A stretch of 64,000 nucleotides of DNA from Candidatus Gastranaerophilales bacterium (GCA_944326465.1 CALVEB010000003.1:1-64000), one strand, 5' to 3'. Positions 9,045 to 17,940 are shown, numbered from the stretch's first letter. The notes: generated by a model from the letters alone, not told the origin. A program made the numbers and translations.

Positions 9045-10027
9045 TATACCAAGCTCGCTTTCTTGTTTTCTATTGATTTCATCCAATCTTGGTTATTTAA
9101 ATACCAGTCAATTGTAAGTTTGATTCCCTCTTCAAATGTTATTGAAGGTTGCCATCCAAGTTCGGTGGTAATTTTGTCATTTGAAATTGCATAACGCCTA
9201 TCGTGACCAAGTCTGTCTTCAACGTATTTAATTGAAGATTCTTCTTTGCCCATTGCATCAAGAATAAGGTGTGTAATTTCAATATTAGTTTTTTCATTGT
9301 GTCCACCAATATTATATATCTCACCCAATTTCCCATTATGAAGGACAATATCAATTGCTTCGCAATGATCATAAACATATAACCAATCACGAACATTTAA
9401 ACCATCGCCATATACTGGCACTTTTTCACCCTTTAGCAATTGTGAAATAAAGAATGGTATTAACTTTTCAGGATATTGATACGGGCCGTAATTATTAGAA
9501 CATCTTGTATTTAGAGTCGGCAAACCATAGGTTTCTCTATATGCTCTAACTAACATATCTGCACTTGCCTTACTTGCAGAATAAGGACTATTGGGAGCTA
9601 GTGGCGTTGTTTCGTAAAAATAGCCAGTTTTGCCCAAGGTTCCATATACTTCGTCTGTTGATACTTGAAGATACCTTTCAACACCAATCTCTTTACTTGC
9701 TTGTAAAAGATTCAATGTCCCTTGAACATTTGTTTCTACAAAAATTTCAGGGTGCTTTATTGAATTATCAACATGTGATTCAGCTGCAAAATTAATTACA
9801 CAATCTGCTTCCTTTATAAGTTCTCTAACAAGTTCATGGTCACATATATTTCCATGCACAAATTTATAATTCGGGTTGTTTTCAACATCTTTTAGGTTTT
9901 CAATATTCCCGCAGTATGTAAGTGCATCTAAATTTATTATTTTATAATCCGAATGTTTTTTTAGTTCGTGTCTTACAAAGCAACTTCCAATAAAACCGGC
10001 GCCACCTGTAACTAATAATGTCGTCAT
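9044..10027 (-). CDS. rfbB: dTDP-glucose 4,6-dehydratase
   Basis: RmlB converts dTDP-glucose to dTDP-4-keto-6-deoxyglucose. It is 327 residues, normal for the family. The Rossmann glycine motif GGAGFIGS starts at residue 8. The catalytic residues are in STDEVYG (T124, D125, E126) and Y149-x3-K153 (YSASK). Its ATG overlaps the stop of rfbC and its stop overlaps the start of rfbD, both as TAATG, so translation of the set is coupled. Confidence 0.95.
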   Translation of the reverse strand: MTTLLVTGGAGFIGSCFVRHELKKHSDYKIINLDALTYCGNIENLKDVENNPNYKFVHGNICDHELVRELIKEADCVINFAAESHVDNSIKHPEIFVETNVQGTLNLLQASKEIGVERYLQVSTDEVYGTLGKTGYFYETTPLAPNSPYSASKASADMLVRAYRETYGLPTLNTRCSNNYGPYQYPEKLIPFFISQLLKGEKVPVYGDGLNVRDWLYVYDHCEAIDIVLHNGKLGEIYNIGGHNEKTNIEITHLILDAMGKEESSIKYVEDRLGHDRRYAISNDKITTELGWQPSITFEEGIKLTIDWYLNNQDWMKSIENKKASLV

Positions 10028-10584
10028 TATATTAACTCCTCTTTATTAATTTCTTTCAATTTTGGTTGAATCTTATCTTTTTCAGAAAGGATTGGTTCAA
10101 ATTCTATTTCCCAATCAATATTTATATCTTTATCGTTCCACAGGACTCCTCTGTCTGCCTGTGGCGCATATTCTCCTGATGCTTTATATAAAAGTTCTGC
10201 TTCATCAGATAAGACTACAAATCCATGTGCAAATCCTACAGGAATATATAACATTTGCTTGTTTTCTTCAGATAATTCAACTTTTACATATTCTCCAAAG
10301 GTTTTAGAATTAGGTCTTATATCAACTGCAACATCATAAATTCGTCCTTTAGAACATCTGACAAGTTTTGCTTGTCCAAATGGATTTGCTTGATAATGTA
10401 AACCTCTTAAAACATGTTTAGTTGATTTTGAATGATTGTCCTGATTAAATACAACGTCAATTCCATTTGCATAAAAATCAGACTTTTTGTAACTTTCCAT
10501 AAAAAAGCCTCGATTATCACCAAATACCTTTGGCTTAACTAATATTACATCTTTAATCTTTTGTTTTTCAAATTCAAATGGCAT
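10027..10584 (-). CDS. rfbC: dTDP-4-dehydrorhamnose 3,5-epimerase
   Basis: RmlC epimerises dTDP-4-keto-6-deoxyglucose at C3 and C5. The 185-residue cupin contains the family core RGLHYQ with catalytic H63, and the aromatic Y133 in LLYKASGEYA. A GAGGAG ribosome site lies 6-8 bases before the ATG. The repressor stop is only 19 bases upstream on the same strand, leaving no room for a terminator, a promoter or a phage end. This makes rfbC the first of four genes that appear co-transcribed with the prophage repressor. Confidence 0.95.
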   Translation of the reverse strand: MPFEFEKQKIKDVILVKPKVFGDNRGFFMESYKKSDFYANGIDVVFNQDNHSKSTKHVLRGLHYQANPFGQAKLVRCSKGRIYDVAVDIRPNSKTFGEYVKVELSEENKQMLYIPVGFAHGFVVLSDEAELLYKASGEYAPQADRGVLWNDKDINIDWEIEFEPILSEKDKIQPKLKEINKEELI

Positions 10585-10603
10585 TTAATTTCTCCTCAAT
10601 ATG

Positions 10604-11302
10604 TTAATTTACGTCTGACTTTCCTCCAGACCAAATGACTTTTCCTATAATCTTAAAATATTCGGTATTGAGATCTACTGTAAAAGGTGCATATTTTGTA
10701 TTTTTACTTATTACTTGAACCTTGTTCCCCGGTATTCGTTGGAGAATTTTAACATATAATTTGTCATCAATGCTTACAACATAAGTGCCTTCTGATGATA
10801 GACCTGTCATAGTTTCATTTACCATAATTAAATCACCATCACTTATTTCACCTTCCATTGAATCACCTTTTACAGTAAATAATACCAGATTATTTGGTGA
10901 CGTTACAGTAATATTTGTTAACCATTTTTTTGCAAAAGCAACGAAATCTTTCGTCATTTCTTTTTCTCTAATAAGACTTCCTGCTCCTGCTGATGGAGAC
11001 ATACTAATAAGTGGCAAGAATATTAAATTGGACATGTCGACATCTGCATAAGTTACTTGGTGTTGAGAATCTGCGCAAAATATTTCGTTCGAATTGCCTA
11101 ATAGCCAAAATGGATTTATTTCGTAAAATTTAACAAGAGCCTCTAAGTACATAGTACTTGGCTGTCTTTCACCTAATTCGTAAGAATATATCGTTCTAGC
11201 AGAAATTTTTATATTATATTCAGAAAGATTGCGTGCTAATTCTTCTACAGAACATCCAATTTCAGCTCTTGCTCGTTTTAGTCTATCTGGCATACTATTC
11301 AT
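10604..11302 (-). CDS. Phage repressor (XRE HTH plus S24 peptidase)
   Basis: This is a LexA/CI-type repressor. Residues about 3-58 form an XRE helix-turn-helix (SVEELARNLSEYNIKISART). The rest is an S24 autopeptidase with an Ala-Gly cleavage region near 105-108, catalytic S148 in VKGDSMEG and K185 in YVKILQR. I choose 11302 (MNSMPDRL), preceded by AAAGGA at a suitable distance; a frame from 11356 would run through operator-like repeats. It is divergent from the early genes and probably represses them until SOS-type cleavage. Its transcript should continue into rfbC. Confidence 0.9.
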   Translation of the reverse strand: MNSMPDRLKRARAEIGCSVEELARNLSEYNIKISARTIYSYELGERQPSTMYLEALVKFYEINPFWLLGNSNEIFCADSQHQVTYADVDMSNLIFLPLISMSPSAGAGSLIREKEMTKDFVAFAKKWLTNITVTSPNNLVLFTVKGDSMEGEISDGDLIMVNETMTGLSSEGTYVVSIDDKLYVKILQRIPGNKVQVISKNTKYAPFTVDLNTEYFKIIGKVIWSGGKSDVN

Positions 11303-11554
11303 ATACAAACATCCTTTCTGTTTGTAAAGTATTTCACAAAATGAAAGATATTTCAAATCATATTTGAACTATTGTGCAACATTTCTTAATATTTGAAATA
11401 TATTTCATAATATTGCATAAAGCACCTTTGCGGTTTTTTATCGTTTGTTCAATGCTGTAAAGAGTTTTACAGTTTTTGATTTTTGTTTGACAGATTTTGC
11501 AGTTTATAATATTCTTTGAAATATCGTGCAGTTATGAAATATTGTGCAGAGGAT
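11303..11554. promoter_or_regulatory. Immunity region: operators and early promoter
   Basis: The divergent region holds repeated 13-base motifs: GAACTATTGTGCA (11366-11378), GAAATATCGTGCA (11518-11530) and GAAATATTGTGCA (11536-11548, 18 bases on). Palindromes GAAAGATATTTC (11344-11355) and GAAATATATTTC (11395-11406) are also present. A rightward promoter fits TTGTTT (11483-11488), a 16-base spacer and TATAAT (11505-11510); its start point would fall on the first of the paired motifs. This is the expected layout for repressor and Ner operators. Confidence 0.6.
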
Positions 11555-11740
11555 ATGAATAAAAAATTTTTAGAAAATAAAATAATTTTACTAGGGTTGG
11601 GGATTACACAGAGGGAAATTGCCAAACAACTAAATATGGCTGAAAGCTATGTTAGTTTACTAATGTCAGGCAAGAGAAAAAATAAAGATTTTGATAATTT
11701 GATGTCCCAATACAAAACTAGCAGCAAAGGAGTATTTTGA
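11555..11740 (+). CDS. Ner-like small HTH regulator
   Basis: This small protein consists mainly of a helix-turn-helix (ITQREIAKQLNMAESYVSLL). It occupies the place of Mu ner, immediately upstream of the transposase gene, and probably damps early or repressor transcription. I prefer ATG 11555 (MNKKFLENK, 61 residues), just after the operator repeats; ATG 11534 and TTG 11516 are also open but lie within the operators. Its TGA overlaps the next ATG. Confidence 0.7.
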   Translation: MNKKFLENKIILLGLGITQREIAKQLNMAESYVSLLMSGKRKNKDFDNLMSQYKTSSKGVF

Positions 11741-13680
11741 TGCTAAATGAAGTATGGATATCAGTAGAGGAAGTTTGCAGTTTAACTGGTGAAATAAAAG
11801 AAACAGTTAGAAGAAAATGTAAAAGCAACAAATATATCTCAAAATATGTTAAAAACGGCAAATTTAAAATTTATTCTGTGCTTTTATCAAGCTTGCCTTC
11901 TAGTGCTCAAAATAAATATTTAAATATAAATAATAAATGGCAAGATAACACCATGTTGTTAGAAAAAAATGAACAATCATATTCTAATGCTCCGTTATGG
12001 GCAAGAAAACAAGCAGATAAATATTTAGAATTGCTGTCATTAACAGACAAAATGACTCATTCAGAAATAGATAAATTTTTACTAAAATGGAATAAAGAAC
12101 ATCCTGATAAAATTACAAGTTATTCTTCCATATATAATGCAAGAATTAAATTTAATAAATTAGGTATAGAAGGACTACTTTCAAAAAAAGGTCAAAATAG
12201 ACTAAAAAAAGGTATTAATCCTGAATTTCTTGAATATTATAAGAGTTTGTATTTAAGAGAAGGCGCTCCTTCTGCTTTTTTCTGTTGGCAAGTAACTTTA
12301 GGTTATGCAAAAAACAAGTATAATATTGCAGTTGAAGAATTTCCTTCCTATAAAACCTTTGATAGATATTTAAAAAATAGTATTCCAGAGCAAGCTATAT
12401 ATTTAGCTCGTTATGGGCAAGCTGCTTGGAATAAGAAATATGCATTGTACATACCTAGAAACTACTCTAATATATCTGCTGGGAGATGTTGGGTATCTGA
12501 CCATGCACAAATTGATGTTGCAGTTAATTTTAACGGTAATGTTTGTTTTCCTTGGGTTACAGTATTCCGTGATGTTAAAACATCAAAATGGCTTGGTTGG
12601 TTTTTACATGCAGAGTCACCAAATTCTGACCACATCTTCCAAGCTTTTTATTATGGAGTCATTAATTTTGGATTACCTGAAGATGTTTATTTAGACAACG
12701 GTAAAGATTATAGATGTAAAGACTTTGCTGGGGGAAGATCTAAGTCCGTTAAAGTGCAGCATTCAAAGAATCTGGAAAATTCATTATTAACTAATATTGG
12801 AATAAATGTGCATTTTGCCCTCCCCTATAATGCCCAAACAAAACCTGTCGAAAGGGATTTCTTAAAAATTAAGACATTCCTTTCAAAGGGTTTTGTGGGT
12901 TATCGTGGTGGCAAAATTACAGAAAGACCTGAAAAACTTAAAACAGAAATTAAAAATGGTTTAATCATGAAATACTCTGATTTCAAAGTGCTTTTTGATG
13001 ATTTTATTGAAAACTTCTTAAATAAGAAACCCTCAAATGGCAAAGTTTTGCAAGGTAAATGTCCTGACGAACTATGGGCAGAAGAATTTACGAATAAGAA
13101 GGTTATTAGTAAAGATGCTTTAAAACTATTCTGCATGCGTACATCTAAAACAATGACGATCGGTCGGAATGGTATTCATGATTCGCAACTCCAACTTACA
13201 TATTGGGGAGAGTGGATGATCTGTGAAAAAGGTCGCAAAGTGTTTATTAGAAGAGATATAAATGCATACCAAGAGGCTTGGGTGTTTGATGCACAAACAG
13301 AAGAATATCTTGGTAAAGGCAATGTTTATCACGCAGTTTCATTCTTGGCACAAACAAATATTGAAAAATTACAGTATAAAGAAGCAATAGAAAGAAAAAA
13401 TAAGGAAAAGAAAATCCTTAAATCTTATATTCAATGCAAATACAATCCGTCAAACGAGGAAATTGTCACTAATTTGAAGAACGGATTAGAAAAAACTGAA
13501 TTTAACAGCACACCAACGGTGTTGCAAGTTACAAATACAAAGATGGATCAAGTTATAAATCAGGAAAAGAAATCTGATAAAAACTTGCAGTTTAAATATG
13601 TGGCACAACCAAAACCGAAAAAGACTCTCTATCTTACAGAGAGCCAAAAAAGACGTGCATTGGAAAGGTGTGCAATGTAA
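11740..13680 (+). CDS. Mu-like transposase (MuA family)
   Basis: This is a DDE transposase that would insert and replicate the phage by transposition. The 646-residue protein starts with a Mu-type DNA-binding domain (VWISVEEVCSLTGEIKETVR), then end-binding HTH domains (about residues 100-200), an RNase-H-fold catalytic core and a Mu-type C-terminal domain. The likely triad is D254 (WVSDHAQID), D319 (YLDNG) and E371 (TKPVERDF). The ATG overlaps the preceding stop and follows AAGGAG at 11727-11732. It is followed after 9 bases by its MuB partner. It differs clearly from the second transposase at 58758-60833. Confidence 0.93.
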   Translation: MLNEVWISVEEVCSLTGEIKETVRRKCKSNKYISKYVKNGKFKIYSVLLSSLPSSAQNKYLNINNKWQDNTMLLEKNEQSYSNAPLWARKQADKYLELLSLTDKMTHSEIDKFLLKWNKEHPDKITSYSSIYNARIKFNKLGIEGLLSKKGQNRLKKGINPEFLEYYKSLYLREGAPSAFFCWQVTLGYAKNKYNIAVEEFPSYKTFDRYLKNSIPEQAIYLARYGQAAWNKKYALYIPRNYSNISAGRCWVSDHAQIDVAVNFNGNVCFPWVTVFRDVKTSKWLGWFLHAESPNSDHIFQAFYYGVINFGLPEDVYLDNGKDYRCKDFAGGRSKSVKVQHSKNLENSLLTNIGINVHFALPYNAQTKPVERDFLKIKTFLSKGFVGYRGGKITERPEKLKTEIKNGLIMKYSDFKVLFDDFIENFLNKKPSNGKVLQGKCPDELWAEEFTNKKVISKDALKLFCMRTSKTMTIGRNGIHDSQLQLTYWGEWMICEKGRKVFIRRDINAYQEAWVFDAQTEEYLGKGNVYHAVSFLAQTNIEKLQYKEAIERKNKEKKILKSYIQCKYNPSNEEIVTNLKNGLEKTEFNSTPTVLQVTNTKMDQVINQEKKSDKNLQFKYVAQPKPKKTLYLTESQKRRALERCAM

Positions 13681-13689
13681 GGGGGCATT

Positions 13690-14568
13690 ATGGATTTACA
13701 AAACAGATTAAAAGATTTTATCAAAACTAAAAAACGCACGATTTCATCTGTAGCAAAGGCTGTAGATGTCTCAACCGCAACTCTTCACCTTTGGATGAAT
13801 AATAAATACGAAGGTAATATTAAAAAGATAAATGATGCAGTTGCTCGCTTTTTAGAAATAGAAGAACTTCGTGAAGGTAGAGTCTCACTTGATTTTGTTA
13901 AAACTACAGTCGCAGATGATGTTTTTGATATAGCAAAAACCTGCCACGTTGAAAATGAAATTGGAGTTTGTTATGGTGAGGCCGGCATTGGAAAGACCTT
14001 TGCAGTTAAAAGATATAAATATGAAAACGCAGGAGTTGTACTTATTGAGGCTGATTTAGGTTACAGACCAAAAGTATTATTCTCTGAAATTCATAAAAAA
14101 CTCGGATTTGACGGGCATGGTACTGTCCATTCAATGATGTTGGACATTATTGATAAATTAAAATCCTCCGGCAGATTAATTATAGTTGATGAGGCAGAGC
14201 ATTTACCATATACCTCATTAGAACTTTTGCGCAGGATTTATGACAAAGCTGAAGTTGGCATTTTGTTGGTCGGTATGCCAAGACTTATGAAAAACCTTAA
14301 GGGTGATAAAAAAGAATATGCACAACTTTATTCAAGAGTTGGTATTAAAACTGAACTTAATCCTTTGACAGATGAGGACAAGATTAAAATAATTTCTAAA
14401 ATCATTCCGAATCAAGATAGTGTATATCCGGCTCTCTCTTCTTATTGTGCAGGAAATACAAGAGTTTTGACCAAACTTTTAGTCAGAGCTATTCGTATTG
14501 CTGAATTAAACAATATGGAAGTAAATGAGGATGTGGTTCAGGCAAGTATTAGTCAAATAATATTGTGA
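13690..14568 (+). CDS. MuB-like transposition AAA+ ATPase
   Basis: The 292-residue ATPase would bind target DNA and activate the MuA-like transposase. The N-terminus has an HTH (SSVAKAVDVSTATLHLWMNN), as in MuB. Walker A is GEAGIGKT (96-103) and Walker B is LIIVDEAE (163-170), with a sensor-like LLVGMP further on. A GGGGG-type ribosome site precedes the ATG. Position and domain order match Mu gene B. Confidence 0.92.
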   Translation: MDLQNRLKDFIKTKKRTISSVAKAVDVSTATLHLWMNNKYEGNIKKINDAVARFLEIEELREGRVSLDFVKTTVADDVFDIAKTCHVENEIGVCYGEAGIGKTFAVKRYKYENAGVVLIEADLGYRPKVLFSEIHKKLGFDGHGTVHSMMLDIIDKLKSSGRLIIVDEAEHLPYTSLELLRRIYDKAEVGILLVGMPRLMKNLKGDKKEYAQLYSRVGIKTELNPLTDEDKIKIISKIIPNQDSVYPALSSYCAGNTRVLTKLLVRAIRIAELNNMEVNEDVVQASISQIIL

Positions 14569-14577
14569 GGTAGAATA

Positions 14578-14718
14578 ATGTTTGAAAATAAATACGAAAA
14601 GTTATTTGTTATTTTACTGATTTTGCTCGGAGTCTTTATTGTCGGTGTTCAGGTCGGTATTTATCATGGTAGAGAATTGCAAGCACAGGGGTATTATGAT
14701 CAGACCGGAACAAATTAG
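14578..14718 (+). CDS. 46-residue single-pass membrane protein
   Basis: A short frame follows GAGG by 8 bases and starts 9 bases after the MuB-like stop. It encodes a charged N-terminus (MFENKYEK) and one strong hydrophobic segment (LFVILLILLGVFIVGVQVGI). It overlaps the next gene start by 23 bases, a typical phage arrangement. The function is unknown. Confidence 0.6.
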   Translation: MFENKYEKLFVILLILLGVFIVGVQVGIYHGRELQAQGYYDQTGTN

Positions 14719-15133
14719 ATATATTCATGTCTTGAAAAATATTCTTGGCATAGATGACGAAACATATCGTGAAATGCTTGGCAGTTTTGCAGTTTGCACA
14801 TCTAAAGCCCTTACTGAAGCTGAAGCAGATATTTTTATTGATTCAATGAGAATAAAGGCAAAGTGCATAAAAAATAATTGTTACAACAAATATGATGATC
14901 TAATAGGAAGAGATCTTGAAATGGCTACTCCACCACAATTAAGAAAAATTGAAGTTTTATGGAAAGAGATATGTCATAACAAGGAGCCTAAAAGCCGAAA
15001 GGTTTCATTAAGAGTTTTTATTGAAAAAAAGTTTCATATTAGTGATATTCGGTTCATTACAAAGAAAAGAGCAGAAAAAATAATAGGAATAATGGAAAAA
15101 ATAAAAAGAGATAAGTTTTTAAAAGCCATTTAA
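14696..15133 (+). CDS. Gp16/GemA-like early regulatory protein
   Basis: The 145-residue protein resembles the Mu Gp16/GemA family: an N-terminal MIRPEQIRYIHVLKNILGID, then DDETYREMLGSF and a C-terminal segment on HN/RF-type helices. The family is found in the early region of Mu-like phages and is reported to affect host gene expression. I start it at ATG 14696 after AGGGG; the upstream open frame from 14639 overlaps the small membrane protein gene and lacks a ribosome site. Confidence 0.75.
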   Translation: MIRPEQIRYIHVLKNILGIDDETYREMLGSFAVCTSKALTEAEADIFIDSMRIKAKCIKNNCYNKYDDLIGRDLEMATPPQLRKIEVLWKEICHNKEPKSRKVSLRVFIEKKFHISDIRFITKKRAEKIIGIMEKIKRDKFLKAI

Positions 15134-15172
15134 ATGACTTTTAATGTATTAGTAAAAAGAAGGAGAAAAACT

Positions 15173-15424
15173 ATGGAAAACACAATGCAAGAAAAAATTA
15201 TGTCTATGATGAATTCACAATTAGAAAAATTGGAAGAGAATCTATCAAAAGCAATGCATGATTTTGCAAATGTGGCATTGCAGGAATGCGAACCAAGATG
15301 GGTGTTCGAAAAAAGAACTAAATGTAAAATAATCGAGGCTCAAATGCAAATGGTTAAAGACATGATGAGGGAAATAGCATCTATGAAATGTGAAATTAAA
15401 ATGCCACAATTTTCAAACATGTAA
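15173..15424 (+). CDS. Small helical early phage protein
   Basis: This 83-residue protein begins at ATG 15173 (MENTMQEKIM), 6 bases after GGAG; the open frame from 15134 is longer but has no ribosome site. It is methionine-rich and predicted fully helical, with two cysteines. I do not recognise the family. Its place between Gp16-like and Mor-like genes suggests an early phage function. Confidence 0.6.
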   Translation: MENTMQEKIMSMMNSQLEKLEENLSKAMHDFANVALQECEPRWVFEKRTKCKIIEAQMQMVKDMMREIASMKCEIKMPQFSNM

Positions 15425-15429
15425 GGTCG

Positions 15430-15480
15430 AAACGGTCGGCTAACAGTGCAAGCTGACCGTCTTAACGTTAGGCGTTAACT
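15430..15480 (+). promoter_or_regulatory. Two stem-loops in the leader of the Mor-like gene
   Basis: ACGGTCGGCT pairs with AGCTGACCGT around a 9-base loop (near 15431-15459), followed by TTAACG/CGTTAA around 5 bases (near 15462-15478). Neither has a T-run. They lie in the 88-base leader of the Mor-like activator gene and could be an operator or an RNA control element. Confidence 0.4.
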
Positions 15481-15512
15481 GATGAGACCATTTAAATCTT
15501 ACAGGAGAGATT

Positions 15513-15791
15513 TTGTATAACGATAAACCTTGGATTAAAAATATAACCGAGCAAACTTTACCCAATGAAGATCTCAAGATAGTTGCATCTACAATAGGAT
15601 TAGATGCAACGATTAAACTTATGTGTGAATTGCCGGGTATTATTATTTCAATTCCAAAGAATGCGACACTACCTGCGAGAATTGCTTATATCAAAGAACA
15701 CTACGATGGTTCCAAAAAATCTCGCCTAAAACTTGCTCAAATGTGCGATTTATCTGAAAGCTACATTTATAAAATTATAAAGAACAAGTAA
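15513..15791 (+). CDS. Mor-like middle/late transcription activator
   Basis: The 92-residue protein resembles the Mor/C activators of Mu-type phages. It has an N-terminal dimerisation region with the beta-strand GIIISIPKN, then an ARIAYIKEHYDGS segment and a C-terminal HTH ending in LAQMCDLSESYIYKIIKNK. It probably switches on the late operons from the 33.7 kb divergent region. The start is TTG at 15513, 6 bases after AGGAGAG. It is the last gene of the rightward early block. Confidence 0.82.
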   Translation: MYNDKPWIKNITEQTLPNEDLKIVASTIGLDATIKLMCELPGIIISIPKNATLPARIAYIKEHYDGSKKSRLKLAQMCDLSESYIYKIIKNK

Positions 15792-15793
15792 AG

Positions 15794-15845
15794 ATTGTGA
15801 TAATTATTCTTTATAATTTTCACAAGGACTTATTTTTTTTATTAT
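15794..15845. terminator. Bidirectional terminator between early genes and cargo operon
   Basis: TTGTGATAATTAT and its imperfect complement ATAATTTTCACAA flank a short loop, with a long T-rich stretch to the right. It lies between two convergent genes and can serve both. Confidence 0.5.
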
Positions 15846-15851
15846 TTACCA

Positions 15852-17939
15852 CTAACTTTTGTCCAATTGAATTGCAGGAAAAAGTATGGAGCCGTAATTA
15901 TCAAAATTACAACACTTACAAATTTCATAGGAATTTGCTTTATAGAAATTTATATAATCTTTAGCAGAGGTATTTTTATTTGTTAAATCGATATAGTCCG
16001 TGTCTTTTAAATTATATCCGCTATCTGCTATGTATTTTGCTAATGCACATGGATATATTTTATTATTTGAAAGACACGGACAATATCTAAAATTACATCT
16101 CAGATATTGTCTTATATTTTGGTCATCTGATATATTTTGTTCTATATCTACGTCAGGCATACGACACCAAGATCTATTTTCTTCTGAAGACATTTCTACA
16201 AAATATTTTATATTATACTCCTTTAATTTTTCTATTATCTGTTCTTGTTTAATAATTTTTATACTTTTATTACCGGAATAATTCGAAAAATAAAAACATA
16301 CTTTGTTTAAATTTTTTATTCTTAAAAAATCCTCCTCATCTGGCATTATTGTCCCATTAGTATGAATCCTTAAACCTTTAATTTGTTTTTTTGAGTTTGC
16401 GTACTCAAGCATGTCCACCATTTCTTTATTGAGCAAAGGTTCACCACCAAGGACATTAATATTATAAACTATATCAACATTCCTCAAAATAGAATCTATA
16501 TTACTCTTAAATTCTTCTAATGTCATAGTATGCTGATTTTCCGGCTTATAATATGGGATCATATGCGAACAATTTTTGCATTTTAATGAGCAGTGTGTTG
16601 TTATGTGTATATCCAAAGATGGAATAGATATTTTTCTTTTTAGTAAATATCTTGAGAATAAGTATAGTTTGAAAAAAGGGTTTTTCTGATAATTCTCTTG
16701 CCAGAATTCTCCTCTAAATATTGTCGGATTGACTATCTTATCAGTAAACCAATTAAATTTTATTTTCGTTTTCTTGCGAGTTTTTACCGGAACGGTTTGT
16801 TTGTTTGTTTCGGATTTGGTTGCTTCACCGCTATAATCAGGAATCCAAGAAACTACTTTATCTTGCTCATAATATTTTTTAATTTTTGCAATCCCTATAC
16901 CAAACAAATAAAGTTTATCCCACGCTTTGTCTATGATTTTTCTTTTTAATACGGGAATACCTAATAAATAATATTTAGATTTGTATACAGGTTTACCAAA
17001 ATGTTTAATTTTGATAAAAGGAAGAAATCCAAATAACTTAACTTTCTCTTTTCTTAAATATTCTTTGTTTAAAACTTGTTCCCACAAACTCCACAATACA
17101 TGACTGTTGTCAGAAATAACATCCGTACTACACTGTAATGAGTCTAATTTGTCCATATCTTCCTGTGTCAGTTCAAAATCGAATATTTCCATATTTTCTT
17201 TCATTCGATTTGGTTTTGTGGAACGTGTTAACGGAATATAACCTTTTTGTATCGACCAGCGAAGTAATATCTGCTGAATCGATTTGTTATATTTAGCTGG
17301 CAATTCTTTCATAAAATCTTTTTCCATAGCCCAAGGACGTGACATCAACGGTCGCCAAGCAATTAAATTTATATCGTTTTCACGGCAATATTCAACTACA
17401 TATTCTTGCTGCCATGCAGGATTCAACTCAATTTGGTTACACACGGGTTTTATTTTTGCTGTTTTTAATAATTCTTTTATATGATAAGGCATAAAATTTG
17501 AACAACCCAAATATCTTAATTTACCCTCTTCATGCAATTGTTCCATTGCACGCCAAGTTTCTGCATTTAATGTTTTCCAAGAATCATCAGCCTGAGAGTT
17601 AGGATAATGAATTAAATATAAATCAATATAATCTAAATTTAAATTTTTAAGACTTTTTTCAAAATAGTGCAAAGTATTTTCATAACCAATAGGATGATGA
17701 ACACTTAATTTTGTAGTAATGAATAATTCATCCCTTTTGCATATTCCTTCCGAAATTGCTTTTGCAATAGCATAACCTACTTCCGCTTCGTTTGCATATC
17801 CTTCTGCGGTATCAATAATTCTGTAGCCTGCTTTTATCGCTTCATACACAGCATTAATACAATCATGCCCAGCCAACAACCATGTACCAAAACCAATTCT
17901 CGGAATATAATCGCCCTGTTTAAACTTAATATTATTCAT
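15852..17939 (-). CDS. Aldo-keto reductase fused to a radical SAM domain
   Basis: The 695-residue protein joins two enzymes. Residues 1-290 are an aldo-keto reductase with the full tetrad D43, Y48, K77 and H111. A lysine-rich linker (about 296-440) carries two KLFGFLPFIKIK-like segments often seen at the ends of surface-glycan enzymes. Residues 440-695 are a radical SAM domain with C450, C454 and C457 (CSLKCKNC), GGEP at 498-501 and several later cysteines (CPCLSNNKIYPC, CKCC) suggesting extra clusters. The radical SAM part resembles the host protein at 61844-62806. It is the last gene of the cargo operon, starting just inside the end of the preceding gene's transcript. Substrates are unknown. 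Confidence 0.88.
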   Translation of the reverse strand: MNNIKFKQGDYIPRIGFGTWLLAGHDCINAVYEAIKAGYRIIDTAEGYANEAEVGYAIAKAISEGICKRDELFITTKLSVHHPIGYENTLHYFEKSLKNLNLDYIDLYLIHYPNSQADDSWKTLNAETWRAMEQLHEEGKLRYLGCSNFMPYHIKELLKTAKIKPVCNQIELNPAWQQEYVVEYCRENDINLIAWRPLMSRPWAMEKDFMKELPAKYNKSIQQILLRWSIQKGYIPLTRSTKPNRMKENMEIFDFELTQEDMDKLDSLQCSTDVISDNSHVLWSLWEQVLNKEYLRKEKVKLFGFLPFIKIKHFGKPVYKSKYYLLGIPVLKRKIIDKAWDKLYLFGIGIAKIKKYYEQDKVVSWIPDYSGEATKSETNKQTVPVKTRKKTKIKFNWFTDKIVNPTIFRGEFWQENYQKNPFFKLYLFSRYLLKRKISIPSLDIHITTHCSLKCKNCSHMIPYYKPENQHTMTLEEFKSNIDSILRNVDIVYNINVLGGEPLLNKEMVDMLEYANSKKQIKGLRIHTNGTIMPDEEDFLRIKNLNKVCFYFSNYSGNKSIKIIKQEQIIEKLKEYNIKYFVEMSSEENRSWCRMPDVDIEQNISDDQNIRQYLRCNFRYCPCLSNNKIYPCALAKYIADSGYNLKDTDYIDLTNKNTSAKDYINFYKANSYEICKCCNFDNYGSILFPAIQLDKS

Positions 17940-17940
17940 T

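Noticed and set aside
10585-10603. Left phage end between the repressor and rfbC
   Set aside because: Only 19 bases separate the genes and most are the rfbC ribosome site; Mu-type ends with transposase-binding sites need far more.
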